Assembly: GCA_026415975.1 (NCBI GenBank)
Contig: JAOAFZ010000001.1
Location: forward strand, 248,001-312,000
DNA length: 64,000 nucleotides
Direction: 5' to 3'
DNA from: Patescibacteria group bacterium
GTDB lineage: Bacteria > Patescibacteriota > Microgenomatia > UBA1406 > GWC2-37-13
In this document: positions 1 to 8,452 of the stretch, piece by piece
Numbering within the stretch: position 1 is the first letter of the stretch
Layout: each line of letters starts with the position of its first letter
The notes under the pieces: generated by a model
Told to the model about the DNA's origin: nothing
Database searches by the model: none
The model's input: only the letters and a program-made list of their open reading frames with translations
Made by a program: the position numbers and the translations under genes

Positions 1-396
1 GGAGCCGAATTTCGTGAATCTCTCGCAGTACATTACCATGAGATGCCGGAAATAAACTTTGATAAAGCTGTTCTTGAAAATCTTAAATCTGGCTCTGCCT
101 ACGTAGTTATGGAAGATATCGGCTGGAGTGATGTAGGAGCATGGGAAGCACTGAAGGAGGCGCTCGCGGGAAAAAAGAGTGACACCGTCACAAAAGGGAA
201 TGTATTAGTGGATAAATCCTACGACAGCCTTGTCTATAATTTTCAGGATGATAAACTGGTAGTTGCCGTGGATCTTGAAGATATTGTGGTAGTCAATACC
301 AGGGACGTGATACTTGTAGGTAAGAAATCCACCAGCTCAAAGATAAAAGGAATTGTTGAAAGTTTTGCAGGAACCGAGCGGGAAAAGTATACTTGA
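1..396 (+). CDS. Mannose-1-phosphate guanylyltransferase, C-terminal part (cut by window edge)
   Basis: The reading frame is open from base 1, so the 5' part lies outside the window. The visible end contains SLAVHYHEMPEINFD, then VVMEDIGWSDVGAWEAL, which matches the GWSDVG(S/A)W segment of GDP-mannose pyrophosphorylases, followed by the left-handed beta-helix-like tail with VDLEDIVVVNTRD. These enzymes make GDP-mannose from mannose-1-phosphate and GTP in the cytoplasm for surface glycans. The next gene is a polyprenyl-phosphate sugar transferase, which supports a polysaccharide locus. The family is clear from the tail; nucleotide and sugar specificity rest on family resemblance only. Confidence 0.8.
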   Translation, partial: GAEFRESLAVHYHEMPEINFDKAVLENLKSGSAYVVMEDIGWSDVGAWEALKEALAGKKSDTVTKGNVLVDKSYDSLVYNFQDDKLVVAVDLEDIVVVNTRDVILVGKKSTSSKIKGIVESFAGTEREKYT

Positions 397-415
397 ACAG
401 CTAATTCTACTGCGT

Positions 416-1069
416 ATGTATCTGCGGACTTTCTATATACGACATCTAAAGCGCATACTTGACGTTGCCCTAGCGTTGGTATTGATTGTTTTTTTTTCTC
501 CGGTTTGTGCCGTGCTTGCCATAGCAATCCGCCTCGACTCGGAGGGTCCGGTACTCGCTGATGTTCCGGAACGTATAGGCCAAAATGGTAAGCCATTTAA
601 GATGTTCAAGTTCCGTTCCATGGTTACGAATGCACATGAGCTACTTCGCACAGATCCTTCTTTTGCAGAGTTATTCAAAGAATATAAGAAGGGGAGTTAT
701 AAACTGAAGAATGACCCCCGTATCACCCGGGTCGGTAAATTTATTCGAAAACACTCACTTGATGAGATACCACAATTAATCAATGTGCTCATGGGAGATA
801 TGAGCGTTGTAGGACCGCGGGCATATTACCCGGATGAGCTCGAAAATCAGCAGCGGGAATTTCCTCATGTTCGCAAGCTCGTGAAGAAGGTTCTCTCGGT
901 TAAGCCCGGTATGACTGGACTTTGGCAGGTAAGCGGCCGTTCAGAAATTAACTTTGACGAGCGCATTGTAATTGACGCACGTTACGTAGATACGTTATCA
1001 TTGCTGAACGATCTAGTTATAATATTCAAGACCCCGTGGGTTATGCTTACGGGCAAAGGTGCAGTATAG
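416..1069 (+). CDS. Undecaprenyl-phosphate sugar-1-phosphate transferase (bacterial sugar transferase family)
   Basis: About 217 residues. One N-terminal membrane segment (roughly residues 11-35) is followed by the cytoplasmic catalytic domain of the WcaJ/PglC-type monotopic transferases: FKMFKFRSM, DPRITRVGKFIRKHSLDEIPQLINVL, MSVVGPRA and KPGMTGLWQVSGR are all family signatures. It should load a sugar phosphate onto undecaprenyl phosphate to begin a surface glycan. The open frame extends upstream to a TTG at 353 inside the previous gene. The ATG at 416 gives MYLRTFYIRHLKR directly before the membrane helix and is the better start. The sugar substrate cannot be told from sequence. Confidence 0.85.
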   Translation: MYLRTFYIRHLKRILDVALALVLIVFFSPVCAVLAIAIRLDSEGPVLADVPERIGQNGKPFKMFKFRSMVTNAHELLRTDPSFAELFKEYKKGSYKLKNDPRITRVGKFIRKHSLDEIPQLINVLMGDMSVVGPRAYYPDELENQQREFPHVRKLVKKVLSVKPGMTGLWQVSGRSEINFDERIVIDARYVDTLSLLNDLVIIFKTPWVMLTGKGAV

Positions 1070-1079
1070 TTCTACCGTC

Positions 1080-2939
1080 ATGATAAAAACAAAACGTAAT
1101 AAAAAATTGAAGTTTCTATTTATCGGACTTGGTGTGATCGGAGCACTGCTGCTTGCTGTTGCCGTATTTGCCTACTTCTCTCTCTATTTGCCTTACACCC
1201 GTATCAGGGCGAAAGGTGAAGTTCTTGTTGCAACTGCACAAACGATGCGAGAAGACTTCAAGAAAAACGATATTGATATCCTGAAGGAAAAAATGAAAAC
1301 AATTGACTCACAGTTTCAGGATTTTGAGAAAGAAGCTCGAAGTGTATATTGGCTGTCGTTTGTTCCCCAGATCGCTGATTTCAAGAGTGCAGTGGAAGCA
1401 GGCGACTACTTGATAGAGGCCGGTAAACAGAGCATTGATGCAATCTATCCGTATGCAGATCTTATCGGTTTCAAGCAGGGACAAGCGTCCTTTGTTGAAA
1501 AATCTGCGGAAGATCGTTTGCAGACCGCAGTCCTGACTCTCGATAAAATGCTTACGAAAGTTGACAGCATATCGGCGAACGTTGAGAAGGCCCAGGAAAA
1601 GATTGCAACGATTGATCCGCAACGATATCCGGAGAGAATTGGCACGACGGAGGTGCGTAGTCGTCTGGTGCAGGTAAAAGACGGTTTTAACGGTGCGGCT
1701 TCATTTTTCGTCCAGGCAAAACCACTTGTAAAGCAGCTGCCGAAGATGCTTGGGAAAGACAAAGAGATGACGTACCTTATCCTCTTTCAAAATGAGCACG
1801 AGCGACGTGCAACAGGTGGCTTCCTTACAGCCTATGCTGTCATGAAAATAAAGGACGGCAAAATTGAGCTTGAGAACTCAACAAATATTTACGATCTTGA
1901 CGACACAATCTCCAAACGTCCTCCGCTTCCCGATAAGATCAGAAAATATCATCTTAATGTAAACCAGTTCTGGATTCGGGACAGTAACCTTTCACCTGAC
2001 CTGGTTGAATCCATAAAGCTATTTGAGTCACTTTATGCAAACTCAAGCAGCAAGAAGAGCTATGATGCGATTGTAACAATAGACACCCATGTGCTCGTAG
2101 ACCTGCTGCGTATCTTCGGAGATACCGAGGCAGGCGGCATTACTTTCTCTGCCAGGGAAGATAAACGGTGCGATTGTCCACAGGCGATATACGAGATATT
2201 TGACAACGTCGGCCGGCCCGTAGGATACATCCGGGAAAACCGGAAAGGAATCCTGGGAGATCTTATGTATGCGCTGTTTTTTAAAGCTATCGGTTTTTCG
2301 CCCTCGAAGTACTGGGGACCTATGGCGGAAAAGATGTTTCAAAACCTCGACGAAAAGCATATCCTCCTGAACTTCAAGGATGAAGAAATTCAAAAAGCTG
2401 TTGAGCAGATGAATTACGGAGGGAGAATAGCAATGACTGAGGGCGACTATCTCCATATCAGCAATGTGAATTTCTCCGGGGCAAAATCAAATCTGTTTGT
2501 GAGCGAGGATATTGTATCCGAAACCACATTTGAAAACGGTAGTATTCAGCGTGAAGTCCGCATTGTTTTTAGGAACCCCTACGAGCACTCTGACTGTAAC
2601 TTGGAGCGTGGTGGACTATGCTTGAATGCTACACTGCGAAACTGGATTCGGTTTTATGTCCCAGAGGGTGCAAAGCTGATTGAGATGAAAGGCTCCAAAA
2701 CTGAGGTTCTTACCTATGAAGAACTTGGAAAAACCGTTTTTGAAGGATTCATGGAAGTAAAGCCGAAGGGTCGGGCTGAGGTTATTCTTACCTACACATT
2801 GCCTCCCCGTATAACGAAAGAAAACTATGCCCTCATGGTGCAGAAGCAGCCGGGGGTTAGTAAACAGACATTGAAGATTGATGTCGATGGGAAGACAAAG
2901 TATAATGGACCATTCGATGTCGATCAGACGATTAAATAG
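1080..2939 (+). CDS. DUF4012 envelope protein
   Basis: About 619 residues: a short basic N-terminus, one membrane helix (residues about 10-32), then a large extracytoplasmic part. The DUF4012 signature is clear in YLILFQNEHERRATGGF followed by the WIRDSNLSPDL segment. Proteins of this family are common next to polysaccharide genes in Patescibacteria and Actinobacteria; their biochemical role is not established. The open frame starts at a GTG at 1059 inside the previous gene, but the ATG at 1080 begins the basic, helix-preceding MIKTKRNKK and is preferred. The stop codon is followed after one base by the recO start, so the two are probably co-transcribed. Confidence 0.8.
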   Translation: MIKTKRNKKLKFLFIGLGVIGALLLAVAVFAYFSLYLPYTRIRAKGEVLVATAQTMREDFKKNDIDILKEKMKTIDSQFQDFEKEARSVYWLSFVPQIADFKSAVEAGDYLIEAGKQSIDAIYPYADLIGFKQGQASFVEKSAEDRLQTAVLTLDKMLTKVDSISANVEKAQEKIATIDPQRYPERIGTTEVRSRLVQVKDGFNGAASFFVQAKPLVKQLPKMLGKDKEMTYLILFQNEHERRATGGFLTAYAVMKIKDGKIELENSTNIYDLDDTISKRPPLPDKIRKYHLNVNQFWIRDSNLSPDLVESIKLFESLYANSSSKKSYDAIVTIDTHVLVDLLRIFGDTEAGGITFSAREDKRCDCPQAIYEIFDNVGRPVGYIRENRKGILGDLMYALFFKAIGFSPSKYWGPMAEKMFQNLDEKHILLNFKDEEIQKAVEQMNYGGRIAMTEGDYLHISNVNFSGAKSNLFVSEDIVSETTFENGSIQREVRIVFRNPYEHSDCNLERGGLCLNATLRNWIRFYVPEGAKLIEMKGSKTEVLTYEELGKTVFEGFMEVKPKGRAEVILTYTLPPRITKENYALMVQKQPGVSKQTLKIDVDGKTKYNGPFDVDQTIK

Positions 2940-2940
2940 T

Positions 2941-3465
2941 ATGCGTAATATCGGAAAGTCGCGGGCGATAGTACTTCGCAAACGTGCGTTGCCACAAAAA
3001 GATCTTGTTGTGACTCTCTTTACGCAGGAATACGGCAAGGTTATCGTGATATCGAAAGGAGCACGTACCCTCGCGAGCAAACGCGCGTCTCATCTGCAGT
3101 CCGGAAATTTACTCGAAGCAAATTTAGAGCTGGGTGACGAGTATGCATATCTGAAGCAGACTTCCCTGGTTTCAGCCTTCGGTAAGCTGAAAGAGAGTTT
3201 TCCAAAGCTACAGTTTCTCTACACTTTTTTATTTGTTCTGGACCGTATCCTTCCGGAACGTCAACAGGAAAGTAATGTATACGAACAGACTATACGTTTT
3301 TTATCCGGACTTTCCGTGCTTGAGAGTGGATTTGGTGGGTACACCGAGCGTAGTCTTGATATGATCCTCGGGATTCTTGGGTATTATCGCGAACAGCACA
3401 TTGCTCTGGCGCCCTATATTGAAGAGTTGCTAGATGCAAAACTGCCATTGCATGATATAATCTAA
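2941..3465 (+). CDS. recO: DNA repair protein RecO, short form
   Basis: About 174 residues beginning MRNIGKSRAIVLRKRALPQKD, the OB-fold start of RecO, with TLFTQEYGKVIVISKGAR as the typical strand pair that binds single-stranded DNA. A helical middle follows (FLFVLDRILPERQQES). RecO helps load RecA in the RecFOR pathway. Well-studied family members are about 240 residues with a zinc-binding C-terminus; this one stops early and shows no Cys cluster, which fits reduced Patescibacterial versions. The ATG at 2941 follows the DUF4012 stop by one base and was chosen over upstream starts that would overlap that gene. Confidence 0.8.
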   Translation: MRNIGKSRAIVLRKRALPQKDLVVTLFTQEYGKVIVISKGARTLASKRASHLQSGNLLEANLELGDEYAYLKQTSLVSAFGKLKESFPKLQFLYTFLFVLDRILPERQQESNVYEQTIRFLSGLSVLESGFGGYTERSLDMILGILGYYREQHIALAPYIEELLDAKLPLHDII

Positions 3466-3469
3466 CGAT

Positions 3470-4831
3470 ATGGATAAACTGATAGCATTGTGCAAACGTC
3501 GCGGGTTTGTTTTTCAGACCTCTGAGATATATGGCGGGCTTGCAAACTCCTATGATTATGGTCCCCTCGGCGCAGAGTTACTTCGTAATATACGCAATCT
3601 CTGGTGGCGGGAGTTTATTCAAAAACGTCCGGACATGGTTGGCCTTGATACCCAGATCCTTCTTCATCCCGAAACCTGGGTTGGATCAGGGCATGTTGCT
3701 TCATTTTCCGATCCGCTTGTAGAAGATACCGTGACTCATAAACGGTACCGTGCAGATCATTTGATCGAGTCATGGCTGGAAAAAAACGGGCGCACTGATG
3801 TTGTTGTTGAGGATATGAAAATCGATGAGATGGCTGATTTTATCGTGCAGAATGAGATTAAAAGCCCCGATGGTAATGATATTACCAGACCCAGGACCTT
3901 CAATTTATTATTTGAGACGGCAATCGGCGCAGTAGCCGGTGAAAAGTCGAAGGTTTATCTCCGAGGAGAGACGGCTCAAGGTATTTTTACAGACTTTAAA
4001 AATATTGTTCAGTCTACGCGTGTCCGATTGCCGTTTGGAGTAGGTAACATAGGAAAAAGTTTCCGCAATGAGATTACCACCGGACAGTTCATTTTCCGAA
4101 CTATAGAATTTGAACAGGCGGAGATTGAATACTTTTTCGATCCGGAAAGTACTGACTGGAAGTTACTCCTGGAAAGCTGGAAAAAAGCCATGTGGCAGTT
4201 TGTAACGGAAACTTTGGGAATTCGTGAGAGCAACCTCCGCTGGCGTCGTCACACAGACAAGGAACGGAGTCATTATAGTAAAGACACCTATGACCTAGAT
4301 TATCACTTCCCCTTCGGCTGGAAAGAATTATGGGGAATTGCGTACCGCACCGACTATGATTTACGCCAGCATCAGGAACATTCAGGGCATAATATGGAGT
4401 ATACGGACCAAAGTTCCGGTAGAAAGTTCATACCACATGTTATCGAACCAGCGCTGGGAATAAATCGCACGTTTCTCATGGTGATTGCGGATGCGTACTG
4501 GGATGACGAGGCAAATAACCGGACAGTACTGAAACTGCATCCTTCTCTTGCACCATTTCGCGTTGCTGTGTTCCCTCTTGTAAAAAATAAGGAAAAACTG
4601 GTTCAAAAGGCTAAAGAAGTATATTCGCAGCTTGCAGAAAAGTACCGGGTAGCCTGGGACGATAGGGGCAATATCGGGAAACGGTATCTTTATCAGGATG
4701 AAATCGGTACACCCTTCTGTGTTACAATAGATTACCAGACACTTGAAGACGGTACTGTCACTGTTCGTGATCGCGACACCACAGAACAGGTAAGAGTCGC
4801 GTTGACGCAACTAGCTGACCACATCGGGTAA
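3470..4831 (+). CDS. glyS: Glycyl-tRNA synthetase, single-chain (alpha2) class II type
   Basis: 453 residues. It charges tRNA-Gly with glycine in the cytoplasm. The N-terminal FVFQTSEIYGGLANSYDYGPLG is the hallmark of the single-subunit GlyRS found in archaea, eukaryotes and many monoderm bacteria, unlike the two-subunit GlyQ/GlyS enzyme. Class II motif 2 is seen at GIGKSFRNEITTGQFIFRTIEFEQAEIEYF-like residues in the centre, and motif 3 near GINRTFLMVIADAYWDD. The C-terminal anticodon-binding domain begins around FRVAVFPLVKNKEK. Length is normal for the short form. It starts five bases after recO and is likely in the same operon. Confidence 0.95.
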   Translation: MDKLIALCKRRGFVFQTSEIYGGLANSYDYGPLGAELLRNIRNLWWREFIQKRPDMVGLDTQILLHPETWVGSGHVASFSDPLVEDTVTHKRYRADHLIESWLEKNGRTDVVVEDMKIDEMADFIVQNEIKSPDGNDITRPRTFNLLFETAIGAVAGEKSKVYLRGETAQGIFTDFKNIVQSTRVRLPFGVGNIGKSFRNEITTGQFIFRTIEFEQAEIEYFFDPESTDWKLLLESWKKAMWQFVTETLGIRESNLRWRRHTDKERSHYSKDTYDLDYHFPFGWKELWGIAYRTDYDLRQHQEHSGHNMEYTDQSSGRKFIPHVIEPALGINRTFLMVIADAYWDDEANNRTVLKLHPSLAPFRVAVFPLVKNKEKLVQKAKEVYSQLAEKYRVAWDDRGNIGKRYLYQDEIGTPFCVTIDYQTLEDGTVTVRDRDTTEQVRVALTQLADHIG

Positions 4832-4854
4832 CAAGTGGTTTTACTTTTACCATT

Positions 4855-4865
4855 TATAGTCATTC
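4855..4865 (+). promoter_or_regulatory. Leaderless promoter -10 box before the 4866 gene
   Basis: TATAGT at 4855-4860 lies five bases before the ATG at 4866, so the expected transcription start is on or next to the initiation codon. No Shine-Dalgarno can lie in such a transcript. Called from pattern only. Confidence 0.5.
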
Positions 4866-5336
4866 ATGGAAGCAATACTTAAAAATAAGGCTCTAGTTGC
4901 TGCCGGTGTCGTAGTGGTTATTATTCTTGCAATTTTCGGTGTTCTTGCATCCCGGAGTTCGGTACAACCTTCTGCTCCTCAGACTGCTACCAAGGAAGAA
5001 GCCGAAGAGGCTCCGGTGCCGACGGTAGATTCTTCAGTAAAAGTCACTCTGGAACCACTAAATTCTAACCGTGAAGTTAAAATAACGGTAAATAACGCTC
5101 CGAAAGGAACGAACACTATCGATGTGGAAATGTCCTACGAGACTACTGACCAGAGTCTCGAGGGGGTAATTGGTCAAATCAAAATCAGCGATGGCTCCGG
5201 TACCGAAAAATTCACTCTGGGGACCTGTTCATCCGGGACCTGCCGCTACCACAGTCTTGCAAGTGATATCCGTCTTGTATTGAAATTTAATGGCGACTAC
5301 GGAGAGAAGATCTTCGAAAACAGTTACGCACTGTAA
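4866..5336 (+). CDS. Membrane-anchored extracytoplasmic protein of unknown function
   Basis: 156 residues. One N-terminal membrane helix (about residues 9-28, LVAAGVVVVIILAIFGVLA), a Ser/Pro/Glu-rich linker, then a beta-rich domain of about 110 residues (SVKVTLEPLNSNREVKITVNN-type strands) containing two cysteines close together in TCSSGTC. No known domain is recognised; an immunoglobulin-like fold is a guess from the strand pattern. It lies between glyS and rpsT and has its own leaderless-type -10 box. Confidence 0.6.
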   Translation: MEAILKNKALVAAGVVVVIILAIFGVLASRSSVQPSAPQTATKEEAEEAPVPTVDSSVKVTLEPLNSNREVKITVNNAPKGTNTIDVEMSYETTDQSLEGVIGQIKISDGSGTEKFTLGTCSSGTCRYHSLASDIRLVLKFNGDYGEKIFENSYAL

Positions 5337-5367
5337 TCAGTATCAGTATTAGTTTATTCTGGAAGAA

Positions 5368-5381
5368 AGGAGGTGTTTTCA
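5368..5381 (+). promoter_or_regulatory. Strong Shine-Dalgarno that sets a UUG start for rpsT
   Basis: AGGAGG at 5368-5373 is eight bases before the TTG at 5382. The GTG at 5373 overlaps the Shine-Dalgarno and would add three residues not seen in S20 proteins, so the TTG is the start. Confidence 0.75.
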
Positions 5382-5627
5382 TTGGCAAATAATAAATCAG
5401 CAAAAAAGAGAATCCGCCAGAACGCAACCCGTCATTCCAGAAATGAGCAGCATAGAAACAAAGTACGTCGGGTGCTAAAGGAACTCGTAAAGGCAGCCGG
5501 TTCAGTAACCAAGGAGATGGTCTCCAATGCACAGTCTACAATCGCGAAGGCATATAAAGCTGGAGTGCTTTCGAAAGGACAACGCGACCGCTACACTCGA
5601 AAGGCTATGAAAAATAGTGTAAAGTAA
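5382..5627 (+). CDS. rpsT: 30S ribosomal protein bS20
   Basis: 81 residues from the TTG start: MANNKSAKKRIRQNATRHSRN, then a basic helical bundle ending KAGVLSKGQRDRYTRKAMK. bS20 binds 16S rRNA in the small-subunit body. The highly basic composition and the ANxKSAKKR opening are diagnostic. A perfect AGGAGG precedes a UUG start; UUG initiation is also known for E. coli rpsT, where it matters for autoregulation, so the rare codon may be functional here. The pilN-like gene begins four bases after its stop. Confidence 0.93.
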   Translation: MANNKSAKKRIRQNATRHSRNEQHRNKVRRVLKELVKAAGSVTKEMVSNAQSTIAKAYKAGVLSKGQRDRYTRKAMKNSVK

Positions 5628-5631
5628 TAGA

Positions 5632-6168
5632 ATGAAGTACTACATCAACTTGTTCCCTGAAAAGGAAAAAGATGCTGTAGACCGGGTTATGTATTTTGCA
5701 TTTCACTACCTGCGTTATATTCTTGTTATAACGCAGTTTGTTGTTATATGCGTTTTTTTCTTCCGATTTAAGGTTGATCAGGAAATAGTAGACCTTAAGG
5801 ATGGACTCCAACAAAAGCAACAGATTATCGAGGCGACAAAGGGACTTCTCGGGGAAGTAGTCTACCTAGAAAAGAAGACTGAACAAGTCAGTGATATCGT
5901 GGCAAAGCAGGACAGGTTTAACGATCTGTATAATTATTTTATCAATAGCCTTCCGCCCGAAATCGTACTCCAAAATGTCAGTATTGATCATGAAAAGATC
6001 TCCTGTAGCGGTTACTCCCTGGATGCGGCAATAATACAGGGCTATGAGGCCAAGTTAATCGCAGAAGGAATATTCGGATCCGTCGAGTTGACGGGTTTAC
6101 GAAAATCGGAAACCGGTTTCTCATTTTCAATGGTTCTTACTAAGTTTAAAGAAAGCAACGGTGGATAG
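5632..6168 (+). CDS. PilN-like type IV pilus inner-membrane assembly protein
   Basis: 178 residues: short cytoplasmic N-terminus opening MKYYINLFPEKE, which resembles the conserved INLLP peptide by which PilN contacts PilM, then one membrane helix (about residues 28-48), a coiled coil (residues about 50-90) and a ferredoxin-like C-terminal domain. In type IV pili PilN pairs with PilO to align the assembly machine. It overlaps the PilO-like gene by eight bases. Assignment is from architecture and gene order; identity is too low to be certain by eye. Confidence 0.65.
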   Translation: MKYYINLFPEKEKDAVDRVMYFAFHYLRYILVITQFVVICVFFFRFKVDQEIVDLKDGLQQKQQIIEATKGLLGEVVYLEKKTEQVSDIVAKQDRFNDLYNYFINSLPPEIVLQNVSIDHEKISCSGYSLDAAIIQGYEAKLIAEGIFGSVELTGLRKSETGFSFSMVLTKFKESNGG

Positions 6169-6781
6169 CAAAGAACTTCTGCAACATGTACTTAACAAGC
6201 GGGTAAAAGATTATTCTTATCCTATAGTTTTTTTTATCTTATTTTCAGTGTTTTTGTTTTTTGCCATCCGTCCGAATCTAGTAACTGCATTTACCCTTCA
6301 ACAGGAACTTGAACAGCTACGTGCTCAGGACGAACAATATGAGAATGTAATTCTTAATATTGTTAAGTACCAGAGTCTAATTGAGAATACCAGAGACGAC
6401 TTCGTTTTACTCGAGGATGCAGTTCCTGACTCTCCTGAAATTTTTAATATTGTCCGTGATATTCGCATTGCTGCCACAGCCAGTGGCTTAATAATAAATG
6501 AACTTGAGATTAGTCAGGTAGTATTAAAGGATACTCCCAAGGATGCAGATGGTGATGGTAACATTGAATCAACAAAAAATACAGAGCGGCAATCGTATAC
6601 AATAAGGTTTAACCTCCCTGCCGGTTTTACAGATGTAAGGAATTTTATGGCACGACTTACGAATCAGCGACGCCTGAAAACAGTTGAAGCAATCCGGGTA
6701 AATACCACTACTCAACCGGGGACCAGTAGTGCAGTATTTAATTTTTCGTTTGACGTAACAGGGTACTATTTACAGCTATGA
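6161..6781 (+). CDS. PilO-like type IV pilus assembly protein
   Basis: 206 residues from a GTG start. One membrane helix (about residues 21-40), a coiled coil (about 45-85) and a C-terminal domain with FNLPAGFTDVRNFMARLTNQRRL, like the GxYxxlxxFlxxL segment of PilO-family proteins. It carries an odd acidic insertion DADGDGNIE that resembles a calcium-binding loop. Translationally coupled to the PilN-like gene (overlap of eight bases) and to the next gene (ATGA overlap), so the three form one unit. Confidence 0.65.
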   Translation: MDSKELLQHVLNKRVKDYSYPIVFFILFSVFLFFAIRPNLVTAFTLQQELEQLRAQDEQYENVILNIVKYQSLIENTRDDFVLLEDAVPDSPEIFNIVRDIRIAATASGLIINELEISQVVLKDTPKDADGDGNIESTKNTERQSYTIRFNLPAGFTDVRNFMARLTNQRRLKTVEAIRVNTTTQPGTSSAVFNFSFDVTGYYLQL

Positions 6782-6966
6782 AACAAAAAGAACTACTTAT
6801 CATTGCAGTAAGTATTTTTTTGACTATAGTCGCGTGGGTAAGTATAGAATTGTATAAAGTTCGTACCAGCGAGGTGGTCGGTCAGCCAATCACCTTACCA
6901 AAAGTAGGGAATCACACCATTGATATAAATGTTCTTGAAAGGTTACGCGAAAAATCGCAGCAATAG
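6778..6966 (+). CDS. Small single-helix membrane protein in the pilus cluster
   Basis: 62 residues: a membrane helix near the N-terminus (about residues 6-24) and a short tail with LPKVGNHTIDINVLERLREKSQ. It starts inside the stop of the PilO-like gene (ATGA overlap), so it is co-translated. Position and topology suggest a small partner of the PilN/PilO pair, perhaps a reduced PilP-like piece, but no domain can be recognised. Confidence 0.6.
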   Translation: MKQKELLIIAVSIFLTIVAWVSIELYKVRTSEVVGQPITLPKVGNHTIDINVLERLREKSQQ

Positions 6967-6975
6967 TGAATAATC

Positions 6976-8397
6976 ATGTACTCAGATTTATATATTAAGC
7001 GACCGCGATTCGGGAGAACAAAGCGCATAATGTTGCTGGTCTTTGCCCTGGCATGTGTTACAGGTATTGGTATTTATTTTATGCTGTATACTCCCCGTAC
7101 CCGTGCATCTGAAAGTGATCTCATCTCACATGAAGTTGTAAATATAAATAGAAACCAGTTTGGTGTATTCTGGAAAACCGGAAGTCCGTCCGCCGGAAGT
7201 ATAGTCTACGGGGACAGCCCTTCTACTCTAAGCCGTGTTGTTTACGACGAACGCGATCCTGCGGGACAGGGAAAACCATTCCAGTCCCACCTTGTACTTG
7301 TTTCGGATCTGGAACCCGGAAAGACCTACTATTACGCTCTAGTATCAGGCTCAACCTGGATCATGAATGATGATGGGAATCCATTTGCAGTAACGCTTCC
7401 GAAAAACGCACCCTTAGGTGCTTTTCCACAACCCGCATACGGAAAAGTCACAATCGAGTCAGGCATTCCGGTAGACACCGGCATCATCGTACTAAGAAAA
7501 GGAGATGCATACCCGCTCGCAGTTCGAACAAGACGCACTGGTGAGTGGCTAATGCCGTTGCAAAATATATACAGTTCGAAGACAAATGAACCCACCGGCG
7601 TAGGTAAAGAAGAAATTATTACACTTGAAATTGTAGATGCTACATTGCGCACTTCGCGGATTAAGGCAAAAGCAAACATGCTCTCACCGCTTCCCGAAAC
7701 AATAATTATTGGAAAGGATTACAGTTTTATTGATGAAGGAGCGGTACTTTCTGCATTTTCAGGCGAGAGCAAAAGATCCACCGGAGAGACAGATATATTA
7801 TTTCCGAAAGAGGGGGCTATCATTCCCTCCGGACGTCCGCTCATCCGGGGTATAGCCGTTCCGGGAATGAGAGTGACGGTAATGATATCCTCGGATCCGG
7901 AGATCCGGCTTGAAACGCGGGCTGATGAAGACGGAAAATGGCATGTTAGTCTTGCGAAACCACTTCCACCTGGAGAGTATTTCCTGAAGATGAACACGCT
8001 TCGTGCTGATGAAGAGCCGGTAGAGCGAGTGAGGACCTTTACAATTACAAAAAGTGGCGAACAAGTACTCGGCGACGCTACGGGTTCAGCATCACCGGCG
8101 CCCGCCTCACCATCACCCAGTCCGGAGCCAACTAAAGAACCAGCAAGCAAACCAAGCCCGCTACCTACCGATCTGCCAGAGATTGAACCGTCACCAAGCC
8201 TGCCTGTAAGCACACCGGTTCCTGCAACACCCTCTGCGGAATTGTTAGTCCCGATTTCTGAAGTTTCACCTTCACCGGCATTAATGGGGCCTACGGGCAC
8301 TCCGATACCCCCGGTACCCGGGGGGAATAGCACGACGTTTACACTGATATCTCTGGGATTATTCATAGTCGGGGCCGGAGCTCTGTTATTGTTATAA
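6976..8397 (+). CDS. Secreted, membrane-tethered protein with fibronectin/Ig-like domains and Pro/Ser-rich stalk
   Basis: 473 residues. An N-terminal membrane helix (about 18-38) is followed by a fibronectin-III-like domain (FGVFWKTGSPSAGSIVYGDSP ... LVSDLEPGKTYYYAL), then an Ig-like domain with FPKEGAIIPSGRPLIRGIAVPGMRVTV, typical of bacterial Ig-like folds that sit on cell surfaces. Residues about 370-450 are a Pro/Ser/Glu/Thr-rich stalk, ending in a hydrophobic helix with no basic tail. It follows the pilus genes by nine bases, so it may be an adhesin or pilus-associated surface protein. Function unproven. Confidence 0.6.
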   Translation: MYSDLYIKRPRFGRTKRIMLLVFALACVTGIGIYFMLYTPRTRASESDLISHEVVNINRNQFGVFWKTGSPSAGSIVYGDSPSTLSRVVYDERDPAGQGKPFQSHLVLVSDLEPGKTYYYALVSGSTWIMNDDGNPFAVTLPKNAPLGAFPQPAYGKVTIESGIPVDTGIIVLRKGDAYPLAVRTRRTGEWLMPLQNIYSSKTNEPTGVGKEEIITLEIVDATLRTSRIKAKANMLSPLPETIIIGKDYSFIDEGAVLSAFSGESKRSTGETDILFPKEGAIIPSGRPLIRGIAVPGMRVTVMISSDPEIRLETRADEDGKWHVSLAKPLPPGEYFLKMNTLRADEEPVERVRTFTITKSGEQVLGDATGSASPAPASPSPSPEPTKEPASKPSPLPTDLPEIEPSPSLPVSTPVPATPSAELLVPISEVSPSPALMGPTGTPIPPVPGGNSTTFTLISLGLFIVGAGALLLL

Positions 8398-8418
8398 GAT
8401 GTTTGGTCACAAAGTGAT

Positions 8419-8447
8419 TTGCAAACGAAGTGACGGTTCTATACAAT
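8419..8447 (+). promoter_or_regulatory. Sigma-70-type promoter giving a leaderless transcript for the 8453 gene
   Basis: A -35 box TTGCAA at 8419-8424 and a -10 box TACAAT at 8442-8447 are separated by 17 bases. The ATG at 8453 begins only five bases after the -10 box. Confidence 0.65.
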
Positions 8448-8452
8448 GAGCT

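Noticed and set aside
7719-8366. A 215-codon minus-strand frame rich in Gly and Ser
   Set aside because: It is the complement of the Pro/Ser-rich stalk of the 6976 gene, which has a membrane helix and Ig-like domains in its own frame.
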